Part shown: positions 5,907 through 12,240 of the stretch, one piece after another | Layout: each line of letters begins with the position of its first letter | Position numbering within the stretch: the stretch's first letter is position 1 | Assembly (NCBI GenBank): GCA_018701055.1 | Contig: JABIUH010000302.1 | Location: 1-12,240, forward strand | Direction: 5' to 3' | DNA length: 12,240 nucleotides | Source: Woeseia sp. | Lineage (GTDB): Bacteria > Pseudomonadota > Gammaproteobacteria > Steroidobacterales > Woeseiaceae | The notes under the pieces: model-generated | What the model saw: only the letters and a program-made list of their open reading frames with translations | Database searches by the model: none | What the model was told of the DNA's origin: nothing | Made by a program: the position numbers and the translations under genes

Positions 5907-7433
5907 CTAGTTAGACTCATTGGACTTAACAATTTCTTCTTTGCGTTTAGCAACATAAGATTGCAATTCGTTTTCAATCGCTGCGTCGATCGGCGGTTTG
6001 TCATAAGTACTAAGTAGTGCCTTCCAGATTCCGTTAGCGCGGCTCGCTGCATCGATACTCCCGGACTCTTGCCACGCCTCGAAGTTTTGCCTGTTTGAGA
6101 CAATTGGCGCGTAAAAAGCGGTTTCGTATCGCGCCATCGTGTGCACAGTACCAAAATGATGTCCACCCGGTGGTACCTCGGCGATGGCATCAAGTGCTAA
6201 TTCATCGTCGTTGACGAGAATCGGCCGCAGAGTTTCCGCCATCATTTGCAACATTTCTGCATCGACAATTAATTTCTCGAACGACGCGGTAAGACCCCCT
6301 TCCAACCATCCCGCGGCATGGTTCACGAGATTGGTATGGCCCATCACAGCACCCCACAGTGACATCTCGCTCTCGTAAGCCGATTGTGCATCAACGCAAT
6401 TAGAGGTGGTTGTGTTGCTCGAGCGAAAAGGCAGACCCAAGTGGCGGGCGAGCTGTCCACTGGCCAGGGCCATTTTCGTGTATTCGGGTGTACCCAGTGC
6501 CGGTGCACCGCTACGCATATCTACATTGGATGCGAATGCTCCATACATCACCGGTGCGCCTGGTTGTACGATCTGTGCCAGTGTTACCACGGCTAAAACT
6601 TCCGCCGTTTGTTGCGCAAGGGTTCCGGCAAGTGTGGCAGGGCTCATCGAGCCGGCCAATGTAAATGGCGTAATGCAACTGACTTGTTTCGCAGCGGCAA
6701 GTTCGAGCACCGCCTCCGTCATTGGAATGTCCAATTGCATGGGCGAGTTTGTATTGATAATTGCCAATACAGCGGGCTGTGCGGAAAATTCTTCGTCAGT
6801 TTCACCGAAGGCTATGCGGGTCATCTCGAGACAGTCAGCGGTTCGTTCACGTCCGAGCGCATAAGCTTGCGCGTTCTTGTCCAACAACGTCAGTTGGGCA
6901 AAATAGAGGTCGAGGTGGCGGGTCTCTGGCGGAAGGTCCATCGGTTCGAAAGAACCGCCACCTTCCTGATGAATAATGTTGAGACTCTGAATGACACGCA
7001 GATAGTCGCAGAGCTCTGCGTAGTTGCCGGGGCGCCGCCCCTTGTCGAGATCGCTGACAAAAGCTGGTCCGCCAACAGATGCGAAGACAAGGTTATTGCC
7101 GCCGATCGTAAGATCTCGCGCCGGATTGCGCGCGCGCAGGACAAATTGGGACGGAGCCAAAGCAAGCTGCTCGGTAACCAGGTCGCGATGCAGGCGCACC
7201 ATGCCGTCTGCGTTACTCGTATCAGCACCTGCGTCATCGAGTATCTGCACGCTTTCGTCTTGCAAAAATCGAAAGCCCTGCCTTTCAAGAATATTCAGTG
7301 CGGCATCAATGATGCTCTCAACCTGATCCGGGCTGAGGGGCTCCATTGGTGGAAATGGGTTGTGTAACAACTGCCATGGCAATTGATTGATCTGGTTGGC
7401 GTCGCGCCGTTTTCGATGGGAGCGACGGCTCAT
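5907..7433 (-). CDS. MttB-family methyltransferase, paralogue 2
   Basis: A 508-residue protein of the MttB superfamily, clearly different from its neighbour and closer to the type I remember from marine alphaproteobacteria. It has a basic start (M-S-R-R-S-H-R-K-R-R), then L-P-W-Q-L, an N-I-L-E-R-Q-G-F helix, the strand pair T-P-F-T-L-A-G-S-M-S-P-A-T-L-A-G, G-A-F-A-S-N-V-D-M-R-S-G-A-P-A, and N-H-A-A-G-W-L-E-G-G-L-T-A-S. The expected role is demethylation of a methylated amine with transfer to a corrinoid protein; substrate unknown. Its ATG overlaps the stop of the ASKHA activator gene as ATGA (7430-7433), a strong sign that they act together. It ends in TAG and the next gene starts 9 bases on. 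No internal TAG is used, so there is no pyrrolysine. Length is typical for the family. Confidence 0.92.
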   Translation of the reverse strand: MSRRSHRKRRDANQINQLPWQLLHNPFPPMEPLSPDQVESIIDAALNILERQGFRFLQDESVQILDDAGADTSNADGMVRLHRDLVTEQLALAPSQFVLRARNPARDLTIGGNNLVFASVGGPAFVSDLDKGRRPGNYAELCDYLRVIQSLNIIHQEGGGSFEPMDLPPETRHLDLYFAQLTLLDKNAQAYALGRERTADCLEMTRIAFGETDEEFSAQPAVLAIINTNSPMQLDIPMTEAVLELAAAKQVSCITPFTLAGSMSPATLAGTLAQQTAEVLAVVTLAQIVQPGAPVMYGAFASNVDMRSGAPALGTPEYTKMALASGQLARHLGLPFRSSNTTTSNCVDAQSAYESEMSLWGAVMGHTNLVNHAAGWLEGGLTASFEKLIVDAEMLQMMAETLRPILVNDDELALDAIAEVPPGGHHFGTVHTMARYETAFYAPIVSNRQNFEAWQESGSIDAASRANGIWKALLSTYDKPPIDAAIENELQSYVAKRKEEIVKSNESN

Positions 7434-9430
7434 CTTCTACGCTTTCGCCGACCAGGTGCAGCCGCAGCAACCTTGCGCTCCGGCAACTGGACCACTTTCT
7501 CCAAGTTGTCGAAGCTGTCTGTATCATGCGGAATTGCCATAGCGGCCACGAAGTGATGTTGGAAGCGTTCTTCAACAGCGGTTTCGATTTTCTCGACCTG
7601 CCGAGTTTGTTGTTCGATGGCTGCCCTGGATGCAACATCGAGAAGTGCGATTCGCGCGCCGGTGCCTGCGGCGTTGCCGGCCGACGAAACCGCCGCCAGG
7701 TCGCAGTCCGGAATCATGCCAAGAACCATTGCGTACTTCACGTCAATGTGTGCGCCAAAAGCACCAGCCAATCGAATTCTATCGACTTTCTCGACGCCCA
7801 GTTTTTCCATCAATAGTCTTGCGCCCGCGTATAGTGCGGCCTTACCGAGCTGAATCGCCCGCACATCATTTTGTTTGATGCTGATTTCAGGCTCGCCTTC
7901 TAACATCGTGTAGGCAAAGGTTCTGCCGTCGGCGACGATTCGATCGGAGCGTTTTGCGGCGTCACCGGCAATGGTGCCGTCGGCGATAATCACGCCTGCA
8001 AGATAGAGTTCAGCGAGCGCTTCAATGATCCCGGAGCCGCAAATGCCGGTCACACCACAGGCCGGAATCGCGTCGGCAAATCCCGGATCATCGGACCACA
8101 ACTCACAACCAATAATCTGGTATTTAGGTTCCAGAGTGTCGGGGTCAATACGGACGCGCTCGATTGCTCCCGGCGCTGCGCGTTGTCCCGAACTGATTTG
8201 GGCGCCCTCGAATGCGGGGCCCGTCGGGCTTGATGCTGCCAATATCCGTTCTCGGTTGCCGAGAAACATCTCGGCATTCGTTCCAACATCTACGATCAGC
8301 GAGATTTCGTCACGCTCGTGCGGTGCTTCCGCTAACAGAACACCCGCTGCATCTGCACCGACGTGACCGGCGATACAGGGTAGGCCGTATACATAGCCGC
8401 CAGGACTTATCTCAAGATCGATGTCTCTGGCGGGCATCGTCATTGCCGCATCACTCACAAGGGCGAACGGCGCCATACCCAATTCGACCGGGTTTAGGCC
8501 GAATAACAAATGCATCATGATCGGATTGCCAACAACCGTCAGCTCAACGACGTCAGTGCGTTCAAGCCCGGCATCTCGGGCAACTTCGCCGATCAAATCG
8601 TTAAGCGTTTCACGAACGACGGCAATGAGTTCTTTCTCACCGCCGGAATTCATCATGATGTAAGACACGCGACTCATCAGATCTTCGCCAAAACGGATTT
8701 GTGGATTCATCTGACCGGAGCTGCTCAAAACTTCGCCACTGCTGAGGTCGCACAAATGGGCAGCGATTGTTGTCGAACCGACATCGATCGAGATGCCATG
8801 TAATTTGGTTCTGAGGCCTGGCCATACGGCAATTATTTCCGCGTTGTTTCTAACCGCGGCCGTAACCTGCCAATCGCTCGCACGCAAAACCGTTTGCAGT
8901 GTTTGTAGTGCGGGGAACGCGATGCTCAGATTATCCAGGTCCCAATCTCTTTTGAGTGCGGCAATTAGTCGTTCGGCGTCGCCGCTGGGGTCATGCATAT
9001 CGGGCTGTTGAACCTCGACGAAATACGGATGCGCCGGAGGATTGATTTCGATGTCATGAGCTTCGTGTTTTTTACGGACGACTTGCCGATGTACCTGGCT
9101 GCCTAACGGAACATCGATTGCGATATCGCCAAGCAACGTCGCCTGACAGCTAAGCCGATGCGTTGGTTGTAGGTTGCGTCGATCCCGATACTGCGACTCG
9201 GTTACGCCCGGCGCTGATAAGTTGGTGAGCTTGGAGTCGATGCCGTGTTTCGATAATTCGCCTTCAGTTACGACGACTTTGCAACGTCCGCACAGTGCGC
9301 GACCGCCACAGACAGAGTCAACATCGACGCCGAGACTCCTTGCTGCCTGCAATATCTGCGTGCCGATCGGAAAACGCCCGCGCTTTCCCGAGGGCGAAAA
9401 TACGATCAGTGGATCAGTTGAGTCAGCCAC
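7430..9430 (-). CDS. 2Fe-2S / ASKHA reductive activator of corrinoid proteins (RACE, DUF4445)
   Basis: A 666-residue soluble protein that probably uses ATP and low-potential electrons to reduce inactive Co(II) corrinoid back to Co(I), keeping corrinoid methyltransferases active. The N-terminal ferredoxin domain (about 5-110) has four 2Fe-2S cysteines: C41, C47, C50 and C95. A linker domain follows, then the ASKHA nucleotide-binding domain from about residue 212: G-I-S-I-D-V-G-S-T-T (first phosphate motif), V-D-V-G-T-N near 381, the RACE signature I-S-S-G-Q-R-A-A-P-G-A-I-E near 412-424, C-G-V-T-G-I-C-G-S-G, and L-A-G-A-F-G near 554. Domain order and length match the family. Start is GTG (9430) with a weak ribosome site. 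The C-terminus ends in a basic R-R-K-R-R-R tail. Its stop overlaps the MttB start, which pairs this activator with that methyltransferase. The corrinoid partner is not in the window. Confidence 0.93.
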   Translation of the reverse strand: MADSTDPLIVFSPSGKRGRFPIGTQILQAARSLGVDVDSVCGGRALCGRCKVVVTEGELSKHGIDSKLTNLSAPGVTESQYRDRRNLQPTHRLSCQATLLGDIAIDVPLGSQVHRQVVRKKHEAHDIEINPPAHPYFVEVQQPDMHDPSGDAERLIAALKRDWDLDNLSIAFPALQTLQTVLRASDWQVTAAVRNNAEIIAVWPGLRTKLHGISIDVGSTTIAAHLCDLSSGEVLSSSGQMNPQIRFGEDLMSRVSYIMMNSGGEKELIAVVRETLNDLIGEVARDAGLERTDVVELTVVGNPIMMHLLFGLNPVELGMAPFALVSDAAMTMPARDIDLEISPGGYVYGLPCIAGHVGADAAGVLLAEAPHERDEISLIVDVGTNAEMFLGNRERILAASSPTGPAFEGAQISSGQRAAPGAIERVRIDPDTLEPKYQIIGCELWSDDPGFADAIPACGVTGICGSGIIEALAELYLAGVIIADGTIAGDAAKRSDRIVADGRTFAYTMLEGEPEISIKQNDVRAIQLGKAALYAGARLLMEKLGVEKVDRIRLAGAFGAHIDVKYAMVLGMIPDCDLAAVSSAGNAAGTGARIALLDVASRAAIEQQTRQVEKIETAVEERFQHHFVAAMAIPHDTDSFDNLEKVVQLPERKVAAAAPGRRKRRR

Positions 9431-9442
9431 AGATTGGGCTCT

Positions 9443-9465
9443 CGTCAGTCTGGGCGGGGCTGACG
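9443..9465 (-). other. Hairpin between the first two operon genes
   Basis: A 6-bp perfect inverted repeat CGTCAG / CTGACG with an 11-base loop sits in the 56-base gap between the small PF13769-type gene and the ASKHA gene. No T-run follows on the minus strand, so it is not a classical terminator. It might tune processing or the expression ratio, or be chance. Confidence 0.25.
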
Positions 9466-9486
9466 GTCACGATGTTTATCAGTTGT

Positions 9487-9807
9487 CTATTCACTTGCAG
9501 CGGGTTTTACCGCTTCCTCGAGTCCACCGGCTTTGACCACTGATTCCAGATACTCATCGTCAAACTGACTTTCGAGCTCGGCGACTCTTGTCGCGACCAG
9601 TTCTTCTGGATCGCCTTCGACCATTTCGGAGTGGCGTTTCCAATCTTCAAGATAGGCGTCGCTGGAGCCGCGGCCCGCTCGCATTGCTGCTCGATCAATA
9701 GCCTTAGCAAATCGTGGGTGTAACTCCTTCTTAATATTTTTTCGGCCTACACGGGCAACGACTTGCGCCGGAATATCGCGCCAATAAATGCTGATCAGTT
9801 TCGCCAT
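9487..9807 (-). CDS. Small 'virulence factor' (PF13769-type) protein of MttB/corrinoid operons
   Basis: A 106-residue cytoplasmic protein without signal or membrane segment. It has the family start with Y-W-R-D-I-P-A-Q-V (8-16), a basic stretch G-R-K-N-I-K-K-E, then F-A-K-A-I-D-R-A-A-M-R-A-G (33-45), S-D-A-Y-L-E-D-W and an acidic helical C-terminus. This family carries the misleading database name 'virulence factor'. I recall it beside MttB-like, ASKHA and methylene-tetrahydrofolate reductase genes in marine proteobacteria, so a role in corrinoid methyl transfer is likely although its biochemistry is unknown. It is the first gene of the minus-strand operon. The start at 9807 is forced: a TGA lies in frame three codons upstream. 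Its own ribosome site is weak (GGA about 11 bases away), unlike the strong one of the overlapping upstream ORF. Confidence 0.85.
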   Translation of the reverse strand: MAKLISIYWRDIPAQVVARVGRKNIKKELHPRFAKAIDRAAMRAGRGSSDAYLEDWKRHSEMVEGDPEELVATRVAELESQFDDEYLESVVKAGGLEEAVKPAASE

Positions 9808-9835
9808 AGCGGTTCAAGTCCATCGGGTGTGTCAT
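9731..9835 (-). CDS. Possible upstream ORF (34 codons) overlapping the operon's first gene
   Basis: An out-of-frame ORF starts at ATG 9835, ends at TAA 9731-9733 and overlaps the first 77 bases of the PF13769-type gene. It has a near-ideal Shine-Dalgarno GGAGG at 9846-9842, six bases from its ATG and much better than that of the gene itself. The 34-residue product would begin M-T-H-P-M-D and end with C-P-C-R-P-K-K-Y. The downstream part is constrained by the overlapping gene, so codon evidence cannot be used. It may be a translated regulatory leader, or chance. Confidence 0.3.
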   Translation of the reverse strand: MTHPMDLNRYGETDQHLLARYSGASRCPCRPKKY

Positions 9836-9850
9836 CGGAATCCTCCGATG
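9833..9850 (-). promoter_or_regulatory. Leader hairpin masking a Shine-Dalgarno and start codon
   Basis: A perfect 7-bp inverted repeat CATCGGA / TCCGATG with a 4-base loop lies 26-43 bases upstream of the first gene of the MttB operon. Read on the minus strand, it contains GGAGG (in the 5' arm and loop) and the ATG of the small upstream ORF (in the 3' arm). Folding would hide both. This suggests translational control of the leader, but no known riboswitch consensus was recognised. Confidence 0.4.
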
Positions 9851-10118
9851 AATTAAATACGAGTGCCTGAGACTCATTCGGTCGTCGACCAGCAAAAGAT
9901 CGAACGAGTTCGTGCGCGGCCAGTTATGTAGGCAACTGGTTAGGAATTCTAGCGAACACGGGTGATGGGGGGCTAGGAGCGATCCACCATATAAAACGGC
10001 GCGCCAGCATATGAACCGATCCGGTGACGCTGCGCTTGTACTGCCGCCGCCCGGAAAAGGTCGCGAACTTCAACCGATAGTTTTGCGCCAAAGCAGACGA
10101 ATAGGGCGAATTCAGCTA
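9851..10118. other. Gene-free interval between the MttB operon and the NHL gene
   Basis: No ORF with coding character is seen on either strand. The interval must contain the promoter of the minus-strand MttB operon, but no convincing -35/-10 pair was found; TAGAAT (minus strand, near 9945-9950) and an AT-rich TTTTATAT (near 9989-9996) are the only -10-like words. A 6-bp inverted repeat CCAGTT / AACTGG (9920-9925 / 9934-9939) and a small CGAAC / GTTCG repeat (9901-9912) are present. No tRNA, B12-box or SAM-box motif was recognised. Confidence 0.5.
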
Positions 10119-10123
10119 ATTCG
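10107..10123 (+). repeat. Alternative hairpin overlapping the REP-like palindrome
   Basis: CGAATT (10107-10112) and AATTCG (10118-10123) form a perfect 6-bp inverted repeat with a 5-base loop. The right arm shares bases with the left arm of the larger palindrome that starts at 10119, so the two folds exclude each other, like an antiterminator/terminator pair. Confidence 0.4.
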
Positions 10124-10160
10124 GGGTCAGAGTACTAGTCTGGCCCCGAATGGTTTTTTT
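10119..10160 (+). terminator. REP-like palindrome with T-run (rho-independent terminator shape)
   Basis: A 12-bp stem (10119-10130 with 10140-10151, one G-U wobble) encloses a 9-base loop and is followed by GG and seven T (10154-10160). On the plus strand this is an excellent intrinsic terminator, yet no plus-strand gene precedes it. On the minus strand it sits immediately after the stop of the NHL gene and could stabilise or end that mRNA, though without a T-run. The core GGGGTCAGAGTAC resembles, from memory, REP sequences moved by REP-associated tyrosine transposases; only one copy is in the window, so repetition cannot be shown here. Confidence 0.65.
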
Positions 10161-11148
10161 ACCGCCGTCGTGTGTATTTGACGACTTGTTCGGGACCGAC
10201 TTCCGCGCCATAAATATTGCCATCCAGATCAACCGCAACACCTTCTGCAGCAGTGGTTCCGGCATTGTCAGGATCGGAATTAGGGTCGGGAATATGCATT
10301 GTTACCCAACCGTCGAACGCGCTACCGATGTAAATGCCGCGTGCGTAGCCACGATTAGCACCCCAGGTTGTATTGGACTCCGAATCAGCCGCATACAAGA
10401 TGTCATTGTGATCGATAAACAATCCACTTGGCCGTCCGAATTGCGTCCAGGTTTCCAGGTGATTGCCTTCCTGATCGAAAATCTGCAGGCGGCTGTTGCC
10501 GCGATCACCGACAAACAGTCGGCCGGTAGAATCCATTGCCAACGCATGCGGATCGCGGAACTCTCCGTTTTCCTTGCCGGTAGAACCCCAGGTCATCAGG
10601 AAAGATCCGTCTGATGAAAATTTCATTACTCGGTTGTTGCCCTCTGCGCCGTGACCATCAACCACAAAGATGCTGCCGTCCGGTCCGACCAATACGTCCG
10701 AAGGCTGGTTGAACTCGTCCATCGCGTCACCGGCGATGCCAGCTTTGCCAAGGCTCATTAGCAACTCGCCATCTGGACTGAATTTGTGCACCTGGTGCCC
10801 TTTGCCTTCATTTCCCCTGGCGTCAGTTACCCAGACATTGCCATCGCTATCAACGTGAATACCGTGTGGCCAAACAATCATTCCGGCGCCAAAGCTCGTT
10901 AGAAGATTGCCGTCCGAATCGAAGTGAAAAACGCTGTCCAAATTGTCACGGTCAACACAGGAATTTTGACCGCATCGCTCGGCAACCCATACGGTTCCTT
11001 CCGGAGTTGTGTATACAGCGCTCGTTGAGCCCCAATCGCGACCGATATCTCCCCAACCGGGACTCCCTGCAAACGGGTTTCCAGCGGCCAGCACCAGTGC
11101 CGTCGATAGTCCAAGAATTCCCAAAATGGTGGCTTTGATTAGCTTCAT
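10159..11148 (-). CDS. Exported NHL-repeat beta-propeller protein
   Basis: A 329-residue protein. Residues 1-22 are a Sec signal peptide (Lys at 2 and 5, hydrophobic core, then A-A-G), so it should act in the periplasm or outside. The rest is a beta-propeller of NHL repeats, seen as repeated P-x-x-x-x-x-D-x-x-G-x-x-x-V-x-D units at about 94-110, 149-165, 200-216, 240-255 and 301-316, each followed by a V/L-x-K-F strand and a turn. The nearest known group is the peptidyl-alpha-hydroxyglycine amidating-lyase-like propellers, but lyase activity should not be assumed. A C-x4-C pair (59, 64) may make a disulfide. It ends in Y-T-R-R-R. The start at 11148 is chosen over an in-frame ATG at 11229 because it has a good GGAG site and begins a clean signal peptide. 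It is divergent from the M1 peptidase gene. Confidence 0.88.
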   Translation of the reverse strand: MKLIKATILGILGLSTALVLAAGNPFAGSPGWGDIGRDWGSTSAVYTTPEGTVWVAERCGQNSCVDRDNLDSVFHFDSDGNLLTSFGAGMIVWPHGIHVDSDGNVWVTDARGNEGKGHQVHKFSPDGELLMSLGKAGIAGDAMDEFNQPSDVLVGPDGSIFVVDGHGAEGNNRVMKFSSDGSFLMTWGSTGKENGEFRDPHALAMDSTGRLFVGDRGNSRLQIFDQEGNHLETWTQFGRPSGLFIDHNDILYAADSESNTTWGANRGYARGIYIGSAFDGWVTMHIPDPNSDPDNAGTTAAEGVAVDLDGNIYGAEVGPEQVVKYTRRR

Positions 11149-11153
11149 ATTAT

Positions 11154-11158
11154 TCTCC
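11154..11158 (-). promoter_or_regulatory. Ribosome binding site that sets the NHL protein start
   Basis: GGAGA on the minus strand lies five to six bases upstream of ATG 11148. It decides the start: the longer in-frame ATG at 11229 has no such site and would bury the signal peptide behind 27 polar residues. Confidence 0.7.
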
Positions 11159-11248
11159 AAACTTTCTGCCAAGTGGTTGCAGTGTAGCGTAACTCGACGC
11201 CAAGCTGTGCCTGATAACGATATCATCATGGCCGTTAGGCGGTCTGTT

Positions 11249-11277
11249 TTGACAAGTTCGAATGAAGTCAGTAGCGT
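11249..11277 (+). promoter_or_regulatory. Candidate promoter of the M1 peptidase gene
   Basis: A perfect TTGACA at 11249-11254 is followed after 17 bases by TAGCGT (11272-11277), which matches only three of six -10 positions. It would give a leader of roughly 45-50 bases before ATG 11332. The -35 box is good, the -10 box poor, so this is a tentative call. Confidence 0.3.
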
Positions 11278-11331
11278 CCTTAGACCAATACAACCGCTGT
11301 CCTGAATCCATGTCCAAATGCAAAGAAGCTG

Positions 11332-12240
11332 ATGTCTAAATCAGCCGCACTTCTACTCTTCTCATTGTTACTGACTTCCTGTGCGGAACCCGATCTCGCA
11401 GGCATCGCTCGCGTGGCTGTGGTGCCAGGTGTGACGCGTGAGCTGGCCGAATATCGAGCAGCGGTGTTGTCCGACATTCACTATGAATTGGAATTCACCA
11501 TTCCTGCAAGCAAAGGTGATGTGATTGACGGCGAAGTACGCGTCACTTTTACGCGCGCGGCTTCAGATGAAGCGCTGCAACTCGATTTTCGCGAAAATCC
11601 AAACAATATTCACAGCGTGCGTGTAAATGATATCGACATCGAGCCACGCATCGAAAACGAACACGTCGTGCTTCCTGCGGACGTTTTGTCGGACGGTGTG
11701 AACGAAGTGGCGATTTCGTTCGTCGCCGGAGATAGTTCGCTCAATCGCAACCCTGATTACCTGTATACGCTTTTCGTGCCCGATCGCGCACGAACTGCAT
11801 TCCCCTTATTTGACCAGCCCGACTTGAAGGCGACGTTCAGTCTTGCACTTTCACTGCCAGATGATTGGACCGCAATGTCGAATGCACCGATGGCTAAAAT
11901 CACGCCGTTGCCAACGGGTAGCAAGATTCAATTTGAGACGTCTGACCTTATAAGCTCCTATTTGTTTTCGTTTGTTGCGGGCAAGTTCGACAGGATTGAA
12001 CGGGACGTCGGCGGCCGACAAATGACGATGCTGCATCGGGAAACCGATGCAGAGAAAGTCGCGCGAAACGTCGATGATATTTTTTCGCTGCATGCGGCTG
12101 CGCTTGACTGGTTAGAGGCGTACACGAAAATTGATTACCCGTTTCAGAAGTTCGGTTTTGCGCTAATTCCTGCATTTCAGTACGGCGGCATGGAACACAT
12201 TGGTGCGATTCAATATCGTGCGGATAGTCTATTTCTCGAC
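11332..12240 (+). CDS. Lipoprotein M1-family metallopeptidase (partial, 3' end cut by window)
   Basis: The frame is open from ATG 11332 to the window end, 303 codons, with no stop. The protein begins with a short lipoprotein signal peptide and the lipobox L-T-S-C (Cys17), so it is probably anchored to a periplasm-facing or outer membrane. The following beta-sandwich domain is typical of M1 aminopeptidases: I-H-Y-E-L-E-F near 49-55, and F-P-L-F-D-Q-P-D-L-K-A-T-F near 162-174, the usual M1 F-P-x-x-D-x-P-x-x-K-A motif. The exopeptidase motif appears as Y-G-G-M-E-H, a variant of G-A-M-E-N. The zinc site H-E-x-x-H with its downstream Glu lies beyond the window. The ribosome site before 11332 is AG-rich but not strong; an upstream ATG at 11309 is out of frame. 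It likely trims extracellular or periplasmic peptides. Confidence 0.9.
   Translation, partial: MSKSAALLLFSLLLTSCAEPDLAGIARVAVVPGVTRELAEYRAAVLSDIHYELEFTIPASKGDVIDGEVRVTFTRAASDEALQLDFRENPNNIHSVRVNDIDIEPRIENEHVVLPADVLSDGVNEVAISFVAGDSSLNRNPDYLYTLFVPDRARTAFPLFDQPDLKATFSLALSLPDDWTAMSNAPMAKITPLPTGSKIQFETSDLISSYLFSFVAGKFDRIERDVGGRQMTMLHRETDAEKVARNVDDIFSLHAAALDWLEAYTKIDYPFQKFGFALIPAFQYGGMEHIGAIQYRADSLFLD

Noticed and set aside
6406..7367. Long plus-strand ORFs opposite the second MttB gene
   Set aside because: They lie entirely within a clear MttB coding region, have no ribosome site and no recognisable domain.
4368..7433. Pyrrolysine (in-frame amber) MttB genes
   Set aside because: Both reading frames run uninterrupted at full length without an internal TAG; they are the non-pyrrolysine type.
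9811..9823. tRNA-like T-arm word GGTTCAAGTCC
   Set aside because: Flanking bases do not form a five-pair T stem, and no acceptor, anticodon or D arm can be drawn; it is inside the operon leader.
9851..10118. Cobalamin or SAM riboswitch in front of the methyl-transfer operon
   Set aside because: Expected in context, but no B12-box or SAM-box pattern was found on the minus strand by eye.
11149..11229. Longer start for the NHL protein
   Set aside because: No ribosome site, and it would put 27 polar residues before a clear signal peptide.

Overview
The window looks like chromosomal DNA of a free-living, probably marine or soil proteobacterium. I lean towards Gammaproteobacteria, but that is an inference: the supporting signs are a Tat-exported LD-carboxypeptidase, a lipoprotein M1 aminopeptidase, an aerobic-type MttB-like methyltransferase operon and a REP-like palindrome built on GGGGTCAGAGTAC. 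Base composition is moderate and even, with dense coding and several 4-base ATGA overlaps. No rRNA, tRNA, CRISPR array, transposase or phage gene was found.

Region 1 (1-1422, + strand) is a tightly coupled cluster. The end of an amidohydrolase overlaps a three-gene, cobalt-type nitrile hydratase (NHase) / thiocyanate hydrolase (SCNase) family enzyme. The NHase beta chain is split into two separate genes (N-half 171-491, C-half 488-775), followed by the metal-binding alpha/gamma subunit (772-1422) with a CTLCSC cobalt centre. The gene order matches scnB-scnA-scnC of thiocyanate hydrolase, and the residue after CSCYP is Arg. The true substrate (thiocyanate, a nitrile or a heterocyclic nitrile) cannot be settled from sequence alone.

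Region 2 (1435-4363) has a convergent Tat-type LD-carboxypeptidase (S66) on the minus strand. Divergent from it is a plus-strand pair: a zinc homocysteine S-methyltransferase and, overlapping its stop, a membrane-anchored protein with Sel1-like helices.

Region 3 (4368-9850, minus strand) is a methyl-transfer operon read right to left. It comprises a small PF13769-type 'virulence factor' protein, a 2Fe-2S/ASKHA reductive activator of corrinoid proteins (RACE), and two different non-pyrrolysine MttB-family methyltransferases. They probably demethylate a quaternary or tertiary amine onto a corrinoid protein, which the ASKHA protein would reactivate. No corrinoid protein gene is present in the window. 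The operon leader carries a perfect hairpin that holds a strong Shine-Dalgarno site and the start of an out-of-frame 34-codon upstream ORF.

Region 4 (9851-12240) starts with about 300 bases without a gene. These end in a long palindrome plus T-run (REP-like element or terminator, with a mutually exclusive alternative hairpin). Then come an exported NHL-repeat beta-propeller protein on the minus strand and, divergently, a lipoprotein M1-family metallopeptidase cut by the window end.
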